DNA from: Rhodospirillaceae bacterium
GTDB taxonomy: Bacteria > Pseudomonadota > Alphaproteobacteria > Rhodospirillales > Rhodospirillaceae
Direction: 5' to 3'
Length of the DNA: 46,507 bases
NCBI GenBank assembly: GCA_019752235.1
Contig: JAIEMI010000013.1
Location: 1 to 46,507, forward strand
Part shown: piece by piece, positions 10,023 through 18,429 of the stretch
How the letters are laid out: the number at the start of each line of letters is the position of its first letter
How positions within the stretch are numbered: position 1 is the first letter of the stretch
The notes under the pieces: model-generated
What the model was told of the DNA's origin: nothing
The model's database searches: none
The model's input: the letters and a program-made list of their open reading frames with translations, nothing else
Made by a program: the position numbers and the translations under genes

Positions 10023-12392
10023 TCAAATTCGCTGTGCCCTGAGACGCAGCGCGTTGCCGATCACGCTGACCGAGGACAGCGCCATGGCCGCCGCCGCGAT
10101 CATTGGAGACAGCAATATCCCGAAGACCGGATACAGCACGCCCGCGGCGATCGGCACGCCCGCGACGTTATAGATAAAGGCGAAGAATAGATTCTGCCTT
10201 ATGTTGCGCATGACCGCGCGCGACAGCAAACGCGCGCGCAGGATGCCGGTCAAGTCGCCTTTCACGAGGGTCACGGCCGCGCTTTCCATGGCGACGTCCG
10301 CACCGCCGCCCATGGCGATCCCTATATCGGCCGCCGCCAGCGCCGGCGCGTCGTTGACCCCGTCGCCCGCCATAGCGACAATACGGCCCTCACTCTTGAG
10401 GCGCGTGACGACGGCGCTTTTGTGCGCGGGCAGGACATCGGCCTCCACTTCCTCAATGCCGAGTTGGCGCGCGACGGCTTGTGCCGTTATGCGATTGTCG
10501 CCGGTCAACATCACCAACCGGATATTCGCGGCCTTCAATGCCTTCACGGCTGCGGGTGTCGTCGCCTTGATGGGGTCCGCGATGGCGAGGATGCCGGCCG
10601 GCCGGCCATCGATGCTCATGAAAATGGCGGTCGCGCCGTTCTTGCGCAGTTCATCCGCGCGCGCCGCGAGGCTGCCCGTATCGACCCCCTGCTCCTTCAG
10701 GAACCCCGCGCTGCCCAGCACGACCATGCGGCCCTCGACCTTGCCCTGCGCACCTTTACCCGTGGGAGAGTCGAAGTCCGTGACGGCGGGAATGTCGCCT
10801 GTGGCAGCCGCGACAATCGCGCGCGACAGAGGGTGCTCGCTGGCTTTTTCGACGGCCGCGGCCAGACGCATGATCTCCGCGGTCTCAAACCCGGGTGCGG
10901 GCACGACGGCGGTGACGGCGGGCTTACCCTCCGTCAGCGTCCCGGTCTTATCGATGACAAGCGTATCGACCTTTTCCATGAGTTCCAGCGCCGCCGCGTT
11001 TTTTATCAGGACGCCGAGTTGCGCACCTCGGCCGACGCCGACCATGATGGACATGGGGGTCGCCAAACCCAGGGCGCAGGGACAGGCGACAATCAGCACC
11101 GCCACGGCCACCGCAAGCGCATAGTCGAAACGCGGTTCGGGGCCCACGGCCATCCAGACGCCAAAGGCGATCGCCGCGGCCGCGATGACGGCGGGCACGA
11201 ACCATGCGGAAACTTGGTCGGCCATGCGTTGAATCGGCGCACGGCTGCGTTGCGCGTCAGCCACCATTTGCACGATCCGCGCCAAGGCGGTGTCCGCCCC
11301 GACTTTCCGCGCCTCGACGACGAATGAGCCCGTCTGATTGAGCGTGCCGCCGATGACGGAATCTCCCGGCGCTTTCGCGACCGGCATGGATTCCCCCGTC
11401 AGCATGCTTTCGTCGATCGAAGACCGTCCCTCCGTCACGACGCCGTCGACCGGCACCTTCTCGCCGGGCCGGACGCGCAACCGGTCACCTGCGGCGATGA
11501 TCTCCAGATCGACGTCCTCCTCCCGGCCGTCGGGCAAAATCCGCCGCGCGGTCTTCGGCGCGAGATTCAAGAGCGCTTTTATGGCGCCGGAGGTCTTGGC
11601 GCGGGCGCGCAGTTCCAAAAGCTGCCCCAACAGCGCCAGAACCGTGATCACCGCGGCGGCTTCAAAATACACAGCGACTTGGCCATGCGCGCCGCGCAGT
11701 CCCTCAGGGAACAAGCCGGGATTCAGTGTTGCAATTACGCTGTAGAGCCAGGCAACGCCGGTGCCCAGCGCGATAAGGGTAAACATGTTGAGCTGGCGCG
11801 TCCGCAGCGAGGTCCAGCCGCGCGCGAAGAACGGCCAGCCGGCCCACAGCACCGCAGGCGTTGCGAGAACGAGTTGGGCCCATACCGACGTCTCCGGCGT
11901 GATAAAGCGATGCAGGTCGAAGATGTGGCCGCCCATTTCCAGCACAACGACCGGCAGAGTCAGCGCCAAGCCGATCCAAAAGCGCCGCGACATGTCGTCG
12001 AGTTCCGGATTTGCTTCGTCCGCCGCTGAAACCAGCAACGGCTCAAGCGCCATACCGCAGATCGGGCAAGAGCCCGGCCCTTCCTGACGAATCTCGGGAT
12101 GCATGGGACACGTGTAGATAGCGCCTTGCACGGCGGCCGGGGTGCGCGGTTGTGGATTTACATAAGCGCCCGGATTCGCGTCGAATTTGGTTTTGCAGCC
12201 TCCGCTGCAGAAGAAATAGTCCTGGCCGGCGTGGCTGCTCGTATGCGCGGCCGTCGACGGATGGACATCCATCCCGCACACGGGATCCTTCACGGCGCCT
12301 GCAGCGGGCTTGGCTTGCCCGCCGCAACATCCGCTTTTGGCAGGGTGTTCGTGATGCGCATGTTGGTGCGTGTCGTGGGACGTCGAGGCCAT
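10023..12392 (-). CDS. copA: Copper-translocating P1B-type ATPase
   Basis: A 789-aa heavy-metal-exporting ATPase of the inner membrane. The N-terminus is His/Cys-rich ([14 protein letters not shown]). A YHS domain (DPVCGMDV...[11 protein letters not shown], residues 36-77) and a heavy-metal-binding CPMHPE...[10 protein letters not shown] module (93-118) take the place of the usual HMA domains. The membrane metal site is [11 protein letters not shown], the phosphorylated Asp is in DKTGTLT, and the hinge motif is [10 protein letters not shown]. These define the Cu(I)/Ag(I) P1B-1 group. It is divergent from a CsoR-type repressor, and two CsoR-like palindromes lie between them. It is expected to be induced by copper. 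Confidence 0.93.
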   Translation of the reverse strand: MASTSHDTHQHAHHEHPAKSGCCGGQAKPAAGAVKDPVCGMDVHPSTAAHTSSHAGQDYFFCSGGCKTKFDANPGAYVNPQPRTPAAVQGAIYTCPMHPEIRQEGPGSCPICGMALEPLLVSAADEANPELDDMSRRFWIGLALTLPVVVLEMGGHIFDLHRFITPETSVWAQLVLATPAVLWAGWPFFARGWTSLRTRQLNMFTLIALGTGVAWLYSVIATLNPGLFPEGLRGAHGQVAVYFEAAAVITVLALLGQLLELRARAKTSGAIKALLNLAPKTARRILPDGREEDVDLEIIAAGDRLRVRPGEKVPVDGVVTEGRSSIDESMLTGESMPVAKAPGDSVIGGTLNQTGSFVVEARKVGADTALARIVQMVADAQRSRAPIQRMADQVSAWFVPAVIAAAAIAFGVWMAVGPEPRFDYALAVAVAVLIVACPCALGLATPMSIMVGVGRGAQLGVLIKNAAALELMEKVDTLVIDKTGTLTEGKPAVTAVVPAPGFETAEIMRLAAAVEKASEHPLSRAIVAAATGDIPAVTDFDSPTGKGAQGKVEGRMVVLGSAGFLKEQGVDTGSLAARADELRKNGATAIFMSIDGRPAGILAIADPIKATTPAAVKALKAANIRLVMLTGDNRITAQAVARQLGIEEVEADVLPAHKSAVVTRLKSEGRIVAMAGDGVNDAPALAAADIGIAMGGGADVAMESAAVTLVKGDLTGILRARLLSRAVMRNIRQNLFFAFIYNVAGVPIAAGVLYPVFGILLSPMIAAAAMALSSVSVIGNALRLRAQRI

Positions 12393-12410
12393 GGCGATCT
12401 CCAGCGTTTA

Positions 12411-12421
12411 TACCCGGGGTA
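12411..12421. promoter_or_regulatory. CsoR-type operator 1
   Basis: Perfect palindrome TACCCggggta (TACCCCGGGGTA-like, with a one-base offset centre) about 19 bp upstream of the copA ATG. It matches the G/C-tract-in-AT-flank pattern bound by CsoR proteins. Confidence 0.6.
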
Positions 12422-12443
12422 GGTATATTTCATCTTGCGATTT

Positions 12444-12460
12444 ATACCCCCATAGGGTAT
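12444..12460. promoter_or_regulatory. CsoR-type operator 2
   Basis: ATACCCCCATAGGGTAT, a near-perfect inverted repeat 7 bp upstream of the csoR ATG. This is the textbook form of a CsoR box and would give repression of both divergent genes, relieved by Cu(I). Confidence 0.7.
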
Positions 12461-12466
12461 TTGTCA

Positions 12467-12745
12467 ATGATGCAGATCAATACAAAAAACGCCTGTGTCA
12501 GACGCCTGAAGCGCGTCGAAGGCCAAGTCCGCGGTCTCACCCGCATGGTCGAAGAGGACCGTTACTGTGTCGACGTCATTACACAGATCGCCGCCGTCCG
12601 CGCCGCGCTGCAACGCGTAGAGGAAGAAATGCTACGTGATCACATCGGCCATTGTGTGGAGCATGCGATCACCTCGGGCAATCAAGCCGAACAACGCCAC
12701 AAAATTACAGAGTTGGTAGATATGCTGGGCCGCACGCGCAAATAG
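12467..12745 (+). CDS. csoR: CsoR/RcnR-family metal-sensing repressor
   Basis: A 92-aa all-helical DUF156 regulator. The ligand set is Cys34 (RYCVDV), His59 and Cys63 (DHIGHCVEHA), the C-H-C arrangement of copper-sensing CsoR. It lacks the extra N-terminal His that marks RcnR. LKRVEGQVRGLTRM is the conserved helix-1 DNA-contact region. The track ORF starts far upstream inside the copA region; ATG 12467 gives the family length and lies directly after the operator. It is predicted to repress copA and itself until copper binds. A second in-frame ATG follows immediately. Confidence 0.92.
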   Translation: MMQINTKNACVRRLKRVEGQVRGLTRMVEEDRYCVDVITQIAAVRAALQRVEEEMLRDHIGHCVEHAITSGNQAEQRHKITELVDMLGRTRK

Positions 12746-12800
12746 CGCGCGGTCGGCGGCATTCTGTTATGCTCGCCCCATACAAGCGCGGGAGGCGCTC

Positions 12801-13376
12801 ATGACAACCCTGACACGCCGGCGGACCTTGCAGGCCGCTCCTCTTGTTGGCTTGGCTTTGTTAAGCCGCCCGAGTTTCGCCGCCGAGGTTGCGCCAACCC
12901 CGGCTTGCGGTGAAGACTCTCATCCCACCGCACCCAACGCCGAAGGCCCCTTCTTTAAACCCAGCACACCGAATCGCGCATCGCTGCTGGAGCCGGGCAT
13001 GAAGGGCGACAGGCTTGTCGTCACGGGCCAGGTGCTGACGACCGGCTGCAAGCCCATCGCGAACGCGCTCTTGGACTTCTGGCACGCCGATCATGAAGGC
13101 GTTTACGACAACACCGGGTTTAAACTGCGCGGTCATCAGATGACCGACGCCGAAGGGCGCTTCCGGCTGGAAACGATTTTGCCGGGCCTTTATCCCGGCC
13201 GCACACGCCACTTTCACGTGAAAGCCGCCGCGCCGGGCGGCAAAGTCCTGACGACGCAGCTCTATTTCCCCGGCGAGCGCTTCAATGCCCGGGACGGCTT
13301 GTTCCGTCCCGACCTCGTCATGGCCATAAGCGATGATAAGAAGGCCGCGCAATTCAATTTCATCTTGCAGGCCTAG
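12801..13376 (+). CDS. Tat-exported intradiol ring-cleavage dioxygenase-like protein
   Basis: A 191-aa protein with a twin-arginine signal peptide (TRRRTLQAAPLVGLALLSRPSFA) followed by a compact intradiol dioxygenase domain. Fe(III) ligands of the protocatechuate 3,4-dioxygenase fold can be placed: Tyr in GVYDNTG, Tyr in LYPGRTRHFHVK, and the two His of that motif. The start of the mature part, EGPFFKPSTPNRASL, is typical of periplasmic intradiol-like proteins. It would oxidise catechol-type compounds outside the cytoplasm. The stop is 3 bp before the cupin gene, so the two are translationally close. The copper genes upstream may be linked, since catechols and copper give redox stress; this is inference. 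Confidence 0.85.
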   Translation: MTTLTRRRTLQAAPLVGLALLSRPSFAAEVAPTPACGEDSHPTAPNAEGPFFKPSTPNRASLLEPGMKGDRLVVTGQVLTTGCKPIANALLDFWHADHEGVYDNTGFKLRGHQMTDAEGRFRLETILPGLYPGRTRHFHVKAAAPGGKVLTTQLYFPGERFNARDGLFRPDLVMAISDDKKAAQFNFILQA

Positions 13377-13379
13377 TTC

Positions 13380-13754
13380 ATGACAGCGCGTTACTTCGTT
13401 AAAGAGTCAGCCGTTACGCCTTACGCGCCGAAGAACCACACCGGCACCGTCAACCGCCGCCTGATCGGCCCCGAGACTGTGGGCGCCAAACAGATGGAAG
13501 TCGTGCTGGGCACCGTCGAAAAGGCCCACGGCGCGTTGCCGCACAGCCACCCCGGCATCGAACAGGTGTGCTACATGCTGCAAGGCCGCGCGCGCGCTGA
13601 AGTCGGCGGCCAGACCTGCGAACTGGGCCCCGGCGATTCTTGCTTCTTCCCGGCGGACATGCCGCATATCTTCACGGCGGTGAGCGACGAGCCGGTACGG
13701 GTGCTGATCATCTATGCGCCGCCCTACACCGAGAAGCACGCCGTAGCGCACTAA
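13380..13754 (+). CDS. Cupin-domain protein
   Basis: A 124-aa single-domain beta-barrel cupin. Motif 1 can be read around GALPHSHPGIEQVCYMLQG (two His and a Glu as metal ligands), and motif 2 around GDSCFFPADMPHIFTAVSD with the last His. All four usual metal ligands are therefore present. The gene starts 3 bp after the dioxygenase stop and is followed 12 bp later by a secreted protein gene, so it belongs to a four-gene run. The exact activity (dioxygenase, isomerase or binding protein) is not clear. Confidence 0.8.
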   Translation: MTARYFVKESAVTPYAPKNHTGTVNRRLIGPETVGAKQMEVVLGTVEKAHGALPHSHPGIEQVCYMLQGRARAEVGGQTCELGPGDSCFFPADMPHIFTAVSDEPVRVLIIYAPPYTEKHAVAH

Positions 13755-13766
13755 GAGGGATTCGAG

Positions 13767-14231
13767 ATGCGGTTTGCCGTTCTATTTGTTCTGGTAGCTC
13801 TGACGGGCTTTGCCCACGCGGCGGAGAGTTATGTCTCGCAAAAAGGCGAGTGGATAAGAAACAAAGCCGAGACCAAAATCCCCGCCGACGGTTTCAAGCC
13901 GATCGACACGCCGATGGTTGTTTCCAAGGACGACGGCACCGAACTGAAGTTCACCATCTACGTCATGACCAATGAAGGCCTGCAGCCGGGCATCACCTTT
14001 GAAGGCGCCTATGACGGCAGGGCCTATCCCTTCGGCAAAGGCACGACCCTCGCCTTCACGCACGTTTCGCCGAATAGCTTTCGGACGGAGTTGAAGTCCG
14101 CCGATGGTTCATCGCAGACGGAACTGGTGACCTTCATCGCCAATAACACCAAGATGCGCTTTGAAGGCAAACGTACCGAGAAGACGGGGAAAACCTACGA
14201 ATACGTTGAAGTTTGGGACAAGATGCAATGA
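13767..14231 (+). CDS. Secreted protein of unknown function
   Basis: A 154-aa protein with a clear Sec signal peptide (FAVLFVLVALTGFAHAAES) and a mature part rich in beta-strand-like alternating patterns (FTIYVMTNEGL, AYDGRAYPFGKG, LVTFIANNTKMRFEG). The overall layout recalls small lipocalin-like or immunoglobulin-like periplasmic domains, but I do not recognise a named family. An RBS-like GAGGGATTCGAG precedes the ATG. The stop overlaps the next start by 4 bases (ATGA), which implies translational coupling to the DUF411 protein. Confidence 0.7.
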   Translation: MRFAVLFVLVALTGFAHAAESYVSQKGEWIRNKAETKIPADGFKPIDTPMVVSKDDGTELKFTIYVMTNEGLQPGITFEGAYDGRAYPFGKGTTLAFTHVSPNSFRTELKSADGSSQTELVTFIANNTKMRFEGKRTEKTGKTYEYVEVWDKMQ

Positions 14232-14656
14232 AAACACTGCTCAAAGCCGGCCTGATCATCCTCGCGCTGCTGCCCTATGGCATGGCCGCGGCCGCCGAAA
14301 CCGCCACGGTCTACCGCGACCCCAACTGCGGGTGCTGCGGTGAATATGTGAAGTATCTTGAGAAAAACGGTTTCCGCACCAAAGTCATCATCATGGATGA
14401 CATGACGCCGATCAAAAAACAGAGCAAAGTTCCGCGCGCCATGGAAAGCTGCCACACCACGCGCATCGGCGGTTACGTCGTCGAGGGTCACGTTCCGGTC
14501 GGCGCCATCAAGAAGCTGCTCGCCGATAAGCCGAAGATCATCGGCATCTCGGTTCCGGGCATGCCTGCGGGCTCACCGGGCATGGGCGGCGAGAAGACCG
14601 AACCGCTCGCGGTCTATGAAATCACCGACGAGAAGCGTGAATTCTACAGCGAGTGA
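14228..14656 (+). CDS. DUF411 metal-binding periplasmic protein (CopG-like)
   Basis: A 142-aa exported protein with signal peptide (LLKAGLIILALLPYGMAAAAE) and the DUF411 signature. A thioredoxin-like CGCCG motif lies in RDPNCGCCGEYVKYL, with conserved ESCHTTRIGGYVVEGHVP and GMPAGSPGM further on. DUF411 proteins, including CopG of copper-resistance loci, bind copper in the periplasm. ATG 14228 overlaps the preceding stop; the earlier GTG of the track ORF is not needed. Its presence 2 kb from copA/csoR supports a local copper-handling cluster. Confidence 0.85.
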   Translation: MKTLLKAGLIILALLPYGMAAAAETATVYRDPNCGCCGEYVKYLEKNGFRTKVIIMDDMTPIKKQSKVPRAMESCHTTRIGGYVVEGHVPVGAIKKLLADKPKIIGISVPGMPAGSPGMGGEKTEPLAVYEITDEKREFYSE

Positions 14657-14685
14657 TCAGCCGCCCCCTGATTATCCGCCCCTGA

Positions 14686-15444
14686 TTATCCCCCGTTGAG
14701 TTTCGCGAGATAGGCCTTAATCCGTGCGGCATTCTTGCCCGCGTCACCGCCACCCACGCGGCTCAAGGAACGCACGTCAAGGATGCTGTTGTTTTCATCC
14801 ACCGGCGTAATGCGGATCACGACGTCGTCGATGAAGCCCGACCAGAACGTCACATCCACCGCTTCAATGCGCCCCTCTTCCGGCACCGCCGCCGCGATGC
14901 GCCATTTCATGGCTTTTGCCGCGTCCAGCGCCTTGGCGTAGGCGGCATCGGCGGCCATCGCCATTTTCACCGGCGCCAGTTCCGGAAAGCCCTTTTTCTG
15001 CTGTTCACCGGCCTTGGGATTCCAGTCCGTCGTATTGGGCGCCTGGGTCTCATCGCGCTCGATCTGGAGCGCGACATACTTCGGCGGGTTCTCGGTGTCG
15101 GTGCTGATGTCGTGGATGGGCGGATGCGGCAAGCCCTGCACCAGGAATGCGCCCACCGGCACGGCCACCGCGAGGCCCAGCACCAGCGCGACCATCGACC
15201 GGCTTTTTTGATAAGGCCCTTCCGCCTTACGCACACCGATCAATCCCATGACGATCGCCATCAGCAATCCGATGAATGTCGCCAGGAAGGCGACGATCAT
15301 GATCGGCATGGGCCCCCAGAGGCCGGCCAAACGCCCCAGCGCCGAGAGCGGTATCGCCAGCACCGCCACGATGCCGGCCACCAACGCGATGGTCGTCCGG
15401 CGGCGGCCCTTTGCGGACACCGATGGCGCTTCCGATGAATTCAT
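14686..15444 (-). CDS. DUF1499 family membrane protein
   Basis: A 252-aa protein with three hydrophobic N-terminal segments (TTIALVAGIVAVLAIPLSAL, MPIMIVAFLATFIGLLMAIVMGLIG, MVALVLGLAVAVPVGAFLV), then a soluble C-terminal DUF1499 domain from about residue 110. The segment HDISTDTENPP is conserved in DUF1499, as is the C-terminal DVTFWSGFIDDVVIRI with a final RSLSRVGGGDAGKNAARI. Function is unknown. It is convergent with the DUF411 gene. The intervening 30 bp contain two copies of CCCCTGATTATC in tandem, one overlapping the stop. Confidence 0.82.
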   Translation of the reverse strand: MNSSEAPSVSAKGRRRTTIALVAGIVAVLAIPLSALGRLAGLWGPMPIMIVAFLATFIGLLMAIVMGLIGVRKAEGPYQKSRSMVALVLGLAVAVPVGAFLVQGLPHPPIHDISTDTENPPKYVALQIERDETQAPNTTDWNPKAGEQQKKGFPELAPVKMAMAADAAYAKALDAAKAMKWRIAAAVPEEGRIEAVDVTFWSGFIDDVVIRITPVDENNSILDVRSLSRVGGGDAGKNAARIKAYLAKLNGG

Positions 15445-15638
15445 GGCTCAATTCCCCCCGTTGAAATATCCGTCCGGCAAATCTACACAGACCTGCGCGG
15501 AAGCGATATCATTCAGGGGCAAAAAGTGGCGGTTTCACGCCAATTTGACGAGGTTTGCCTAAAGCCCAAGATGCAGTAATCTGCGCCCATGCCTAACGCA
15601 CGTCAGGTGCCCGGAAAGAGACCGCCCAGAGAGATCAA

Positions 15639-16172
15639 ATGGACAGCCACATTATCCGCTACGACCGCATGCCGATCCCGCCGATGGAGCAATTCACCGA
15701 ATACTTCGAGGCCGGCAACGTCCGCATCGGCGTCGAGTACCGTATCCTCACCGACGAACTGGTCGCGGAAATCCGCAAGACCTTGCAGAGCGCCACGGGC
15801 ACCGATGTGGGCCAGCTGGAGAACCTCGACGACAGCGGCGTCTCGCTGCACGTGTTCGCCGGACCGCCGGGCAAGCAACTTGAATATCTGCGCTTCGATT
15901 GTTTCAACGAAGACCCGCATTATCACTACGTCTCGTGGAGCAGCAGCGGCAACGAAGTGTTCCACATGGACCCCGTGGCCGACGGCGATCCCCTCGCCTG
16001 GTCCCTGGAACGCATCAGCACGCGCCTGCCCCAGATGCTGGTGCGCGCCGGTGCGCCGGACGTGGCCGCCGCCGTTGACATGGGCCTCGTGGATCAGGTG
16101 ATGCCGCGCGTGAAAGAAAAAGCGTATCGCGCGCGCTTCAGCGAACCTGCCAAACGTAAATCCGTCGCCTAA
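15639..16172 (+). CDS. Conserved protein of unknown function, paired with an amidohydrolase
   Basis: A 177-aa soluble protein with no signal peptide or membrane segment. I do not recognise the family. It has a notable aromatic/His cluster (FNEDPHYHYVSWSSSGNEVFHMDP) that could bind a metal or ligand. A basic C-terminal tail ends PAKRKSVA. ATG 15639 follows AGAGAGATC. The amidohydrolase gene starts 30 bp after its stop on the same strand, so the two are likely an operon. It could be an accessory subunit or a partner enzyme in the same pathway, which is inference only. Confidence 0.72.
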   Translation: MDSHIIRYDRMPIPPMEQFTEYFEAGNVRIGVEYRILTDELVAEIRKTLQSATGTDVGQLENLDDSGVSLHVFAGPPGKQLEYLRFDCFNEDPHYHYVSWSSSGNEVFHMDPVADGDPLAWSLERISTRLPQMLVRAGAPDVAAAVDMGLVDQVMPRVKEKAYRARFSEPAKRKSVA

Positions 16173-16202
16173 TTTTTTAGTCTTATTGAGAGGGAGCGCC
16201 GC

Positions 16203-17714
16203 ATGACATCCAACCTGTCAGCCGCACAAATTCGTAAATCACTTGGACACCCCGTCATCGATGCCGACGGCCACTACATCGAAACCGCGCCGATCCTGAA
16301 GCCGTTCCTGGTGGAATCGGTGCGTGAAATCGCCGGCGGCGATCTCGCCCAGAAGGTCGCCGACGGCGTCGCCGGCACCGACTACGATGAAACCGTGCTG
16401 CGTCCGTGGTCAAAGCTGACCGACGAACAGCGCCGCGCCAACTGGCTGCCGCGTCCGCCATGGTGGTCCGTGCCCGCGGGCAACACGCTGGACCGCGCCA
16501 CGGCGCACCTGCCGAAGCTGATGGCCGAACGCCTGGACGAAATGGGCGTCGATTTCGCGGTGATGTATCCCAGCCGCATGCTGACGGCGACCGCCATCCA
16601 GAACCCGGAATTGCGCCGCGCCGTATGCCGCAGTCTCAACAAGTTCTACGCCGAAGCTTACAAGCCTTACGCCGACCGTATGACGCCGGTGGCGCAGATC
16701 CCGACGCACACGCCGCAGGAAGCCATCGAAGAGCTGGAATTCGCAGCCTCGCTGGGCCTCAAGGCCATCATGATCAACGGCCTCGTCCACCGTCCGCTCG
16801 ACAAGGGCAAGGACGTGGGTGATGCGCGCCCGAATTGGGGCTCCATGGGCGGCACGCGCATCGACGTGCTGGGCCTGGACAGCGAGTACGACTACGACCC
16901 CTTCTGGAAGAAGTGCGTTGACCTCAAGATCATGCCATCGACGCATACACCGGGCATGGGCTGGGGCAGCCGCACCTCGCCGACCAACTACATGTACAAC
17001 CACATCGGCTCTTTCGCCGCGGCCATGGACGCCACCTGCAAAGGCATTTTCATGGGCGGCGTGACTAAGCGCTTCCCCGAACTGTCCTTCGGATTCCTCG
17101 AAGGCGGCGTGGGTTGGGCCGTGCAGTTGCTCGGCGACATCATCGAGCATTGGGAAAAACGCAATAAAGACACCATCCTCGATCTGAATCCGGCCGCCAT
17201 CGACCTGGACCTGATGGAGCAGATGTTCGAGAAATACGCCGACAAGGTGTTCCACAATGTCGAAGGCCTGCGCGACAGCTTCGCCAAGCTGGAACCGCCG
17301 CCGCCCTTCCTGGACGAATGGGCGCCCATCGGCCTGGAAAGCAAGGACGACATCATCGAGCGCTTCGTGCCGAGTTTCTACTTCGGCTGCGAAGCCGACG
17401 ACAGCAGCGTGGCCTGGGCTTTCAACTCCAAGCTCAACCCGCGCCGTTCGCGCCTCAAGGCCATGTTCAGCTCCGACGCCGGCCACTGGGACGTGCAGGA
17501 CGTCACCGGCATCCTGCCGGAAGCCTTTGAGTTGGTGGAACACAAGCACATCACAGAGGAAGACTTCCACGACTTCGTGTTCGGTTTCCCGGGCGAGTTC
17601 TATGCCGGCCTGAACAAGGACTTCTTCAAAGGCACGCGCATCGAGAAAGACGCCGCGAAAATGCTGGCCGGCCGCGACAAGTTCAAAACCGGCAAGGCCA
17701 AAGTGAAGGCTTAA
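16203..17714 (+). CDS. Amidohydrolase family 2 (ACMSD-like) metal-dependent hydrolase
   Basis: A 503-aa TIM-barrel metalloenzyme of the amidohydrolase-2 (PF04909) group. The first metal motif is DADGHYIET near residue 20, the D-x-H variant of the usual H-x-H. MYPSRML and NKFYAEAYKPYADRMTPVAQIP are typical of the family. A metal-binding His is likely in STHTPGMGW, with the YNHIGSF and FGFLEGGVGW segments after it. Members carry out decarboxylation or C-C or C-N hydrolysis of aromatic or heterocyclic acids. ATG 16203 follows GAGAGGGAGCG. It lies in a probable operon with the upstream 177-aa protein. The substrate is unknown. Confidence 0.85.
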   Translation: MTSNLSAAQIRKSLGHPVIDADGHYIETAPILKPFLVESVREIAGGDLAQKVADGVAGTDYDETVLRPWSKLTDEQRRANWLPRPPWWSVPAGNTLDRATAHLPKLMAERLDEMGVDFAVMYPSRMLTATAIQNPELRRAVCRSLNKFYAEAYKPYADRMTPVAQIPTHTPQEAIEELEFAASLGLKAIMINGLVHRPLDKGKDVGDARPNWGSMGGTRIDVLGLDSEYDYDPFWKKCVDLKIMPSTHTPGMGWGSRTSPTNYMYNHIGSFAAAMDATCKGIFMGGVTKRFPELSFGFLEGGVGWAVQLLGDIIEHWEKRNKDTILDLNPAAIDLDLMEQMFEKYADKVFHNVEGLRDSFAKLEPPPPFLDEWAPIGLESKDDIIERFVPSFYFGCEADDSSVAWAFNSKLNPRRSRLKAMFSSDAGHWDVQDVTGILPEAFELVEHKHITEEDFHDFVFGFPGEFYAGLNKDFFKGTRIEKDAAKMLAGRDKFKTGKAKVKA

Positions 17715-17740
17715 AGACAAGCGTTAAGTCGGGAAACCCC

Positions 17741-18208
17741 ATGCGCACCTGGCATGCCGCCCTGGCCCTGGTCATCCTTATGGCCGGTGCCGGGGCGTGG
17801 GCGCAGTCTTCCAACGATCGAAGTATTGAAATCGATAAAGCGTGGGCCCGGATTTCGCCAAGTGAGCCAGATACGCTCAGTATCTTTTTCGATGTCACAA
17901 GCAAAGGTGACGTCCCAGACACCCTGCGCTTCGCCACCAGTCCCATCGCCGGTAAAGTCTTGCTCCGCCGGGGAAGATGGGAAGGCTTGAATTTCCACAA
18001 CGATCAGGCGATCGGTGTGCCGATAAAGGCCCATCGCCTTACATCATTTCGTCCCGGCGTTTTGGAAGTGACGCTGAAGGAACTTAACGCGCCCACCATC
18101 GTCGGTGAGACCGTCACCGTCAGGCTGCATTTTTCTCGGGCGGGCGAAATCACCATTACGCCGACGATCAGTAACCAGCTGTTGGGCAACCGCTTCAGGA
18201 AAAATTAG
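17741..18208 (+). CDS. Secreted PCu(A)C-like (DUF461) protein lacking copper ligands
   Basis: A 155-aa exported protein with signal peptide ending GAGAWAQ. The mature part follows the PCu(A)C copper-chaperone plan: KAWARISPSEPD at the start, ATSPIAGKVLL in the middle, then FRPGVLEVTLKELNAPTIVGETVTVRL and FSRAGEITI at the end. However, the expected His/Met copper-binding segment after the SP.AGKV strand reads RRGRWEGLNFHNDQ, without the H-x-M pattern, so copper binding looks lost or altered. Assignment rests on strand order and key phrases, not on a search. It overlaps the convergent 74-aa gene by 4 bp. Confidence 0.6.
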   Translation: MRTWHAALALVILMAGAGAWAQSSNDRSIEIDKAWARISPSEPDTLSIFFDVTSKGDVPDTLRFATSPIAGKVLLRRGRWEGLNFHNDQAIGVPIKAHRLTSFRPGVLEVTLKELNAPTIVGETVTVRLHFSRAGEITITPTISNQLLGNRFRKN

Positions 18209-18429
18209 CGCAACGTCTCGCGCTGCTTCTGGATCACGCGCGTGATCAGCCCCACGGCGCGCGGCTCCTGCGCCGCGAAGGCCGCGATCTGGGATTCGAG
18301 GGCGCTCAACGCCGCGTGCTTGGCTTTCAGCGGCCGCGTGCCGAGGTACGCCGTCAGCCACGTCGATACCGCGCGCGGGTCTGGGCGGACTTTGGCGACG
18401 TCGAGGATCATATGTACGGGCTCAGGCAT
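18205..18429 (-). CDS. Small hypothetical protein
   Basis: A 74-aa soluble helical protein (MPEPVHMILDVAKVRP...). I do not recognise it. ATG 18429 overlaps the 3' end of the acyltransferase gene by 8 bp, which suggests coupling. The 91-aa track version begins inside the acyltransferase. Codon usage resembles the neighbours. Its short length keeps the call uncertain. Confidence 0.5.
   Translation of the reverse strand: MPEPVHMILDVAKVRPDPRAVSTWLTAYLGTRPLKAKHAALSALESQIAAFAAQEPRAVGLITRVIQKQRETLR

Noticed and set aside
16410-17720. 436-aa minus-strand ORF
   Set aside because: Shadow of the amidohydrolase.
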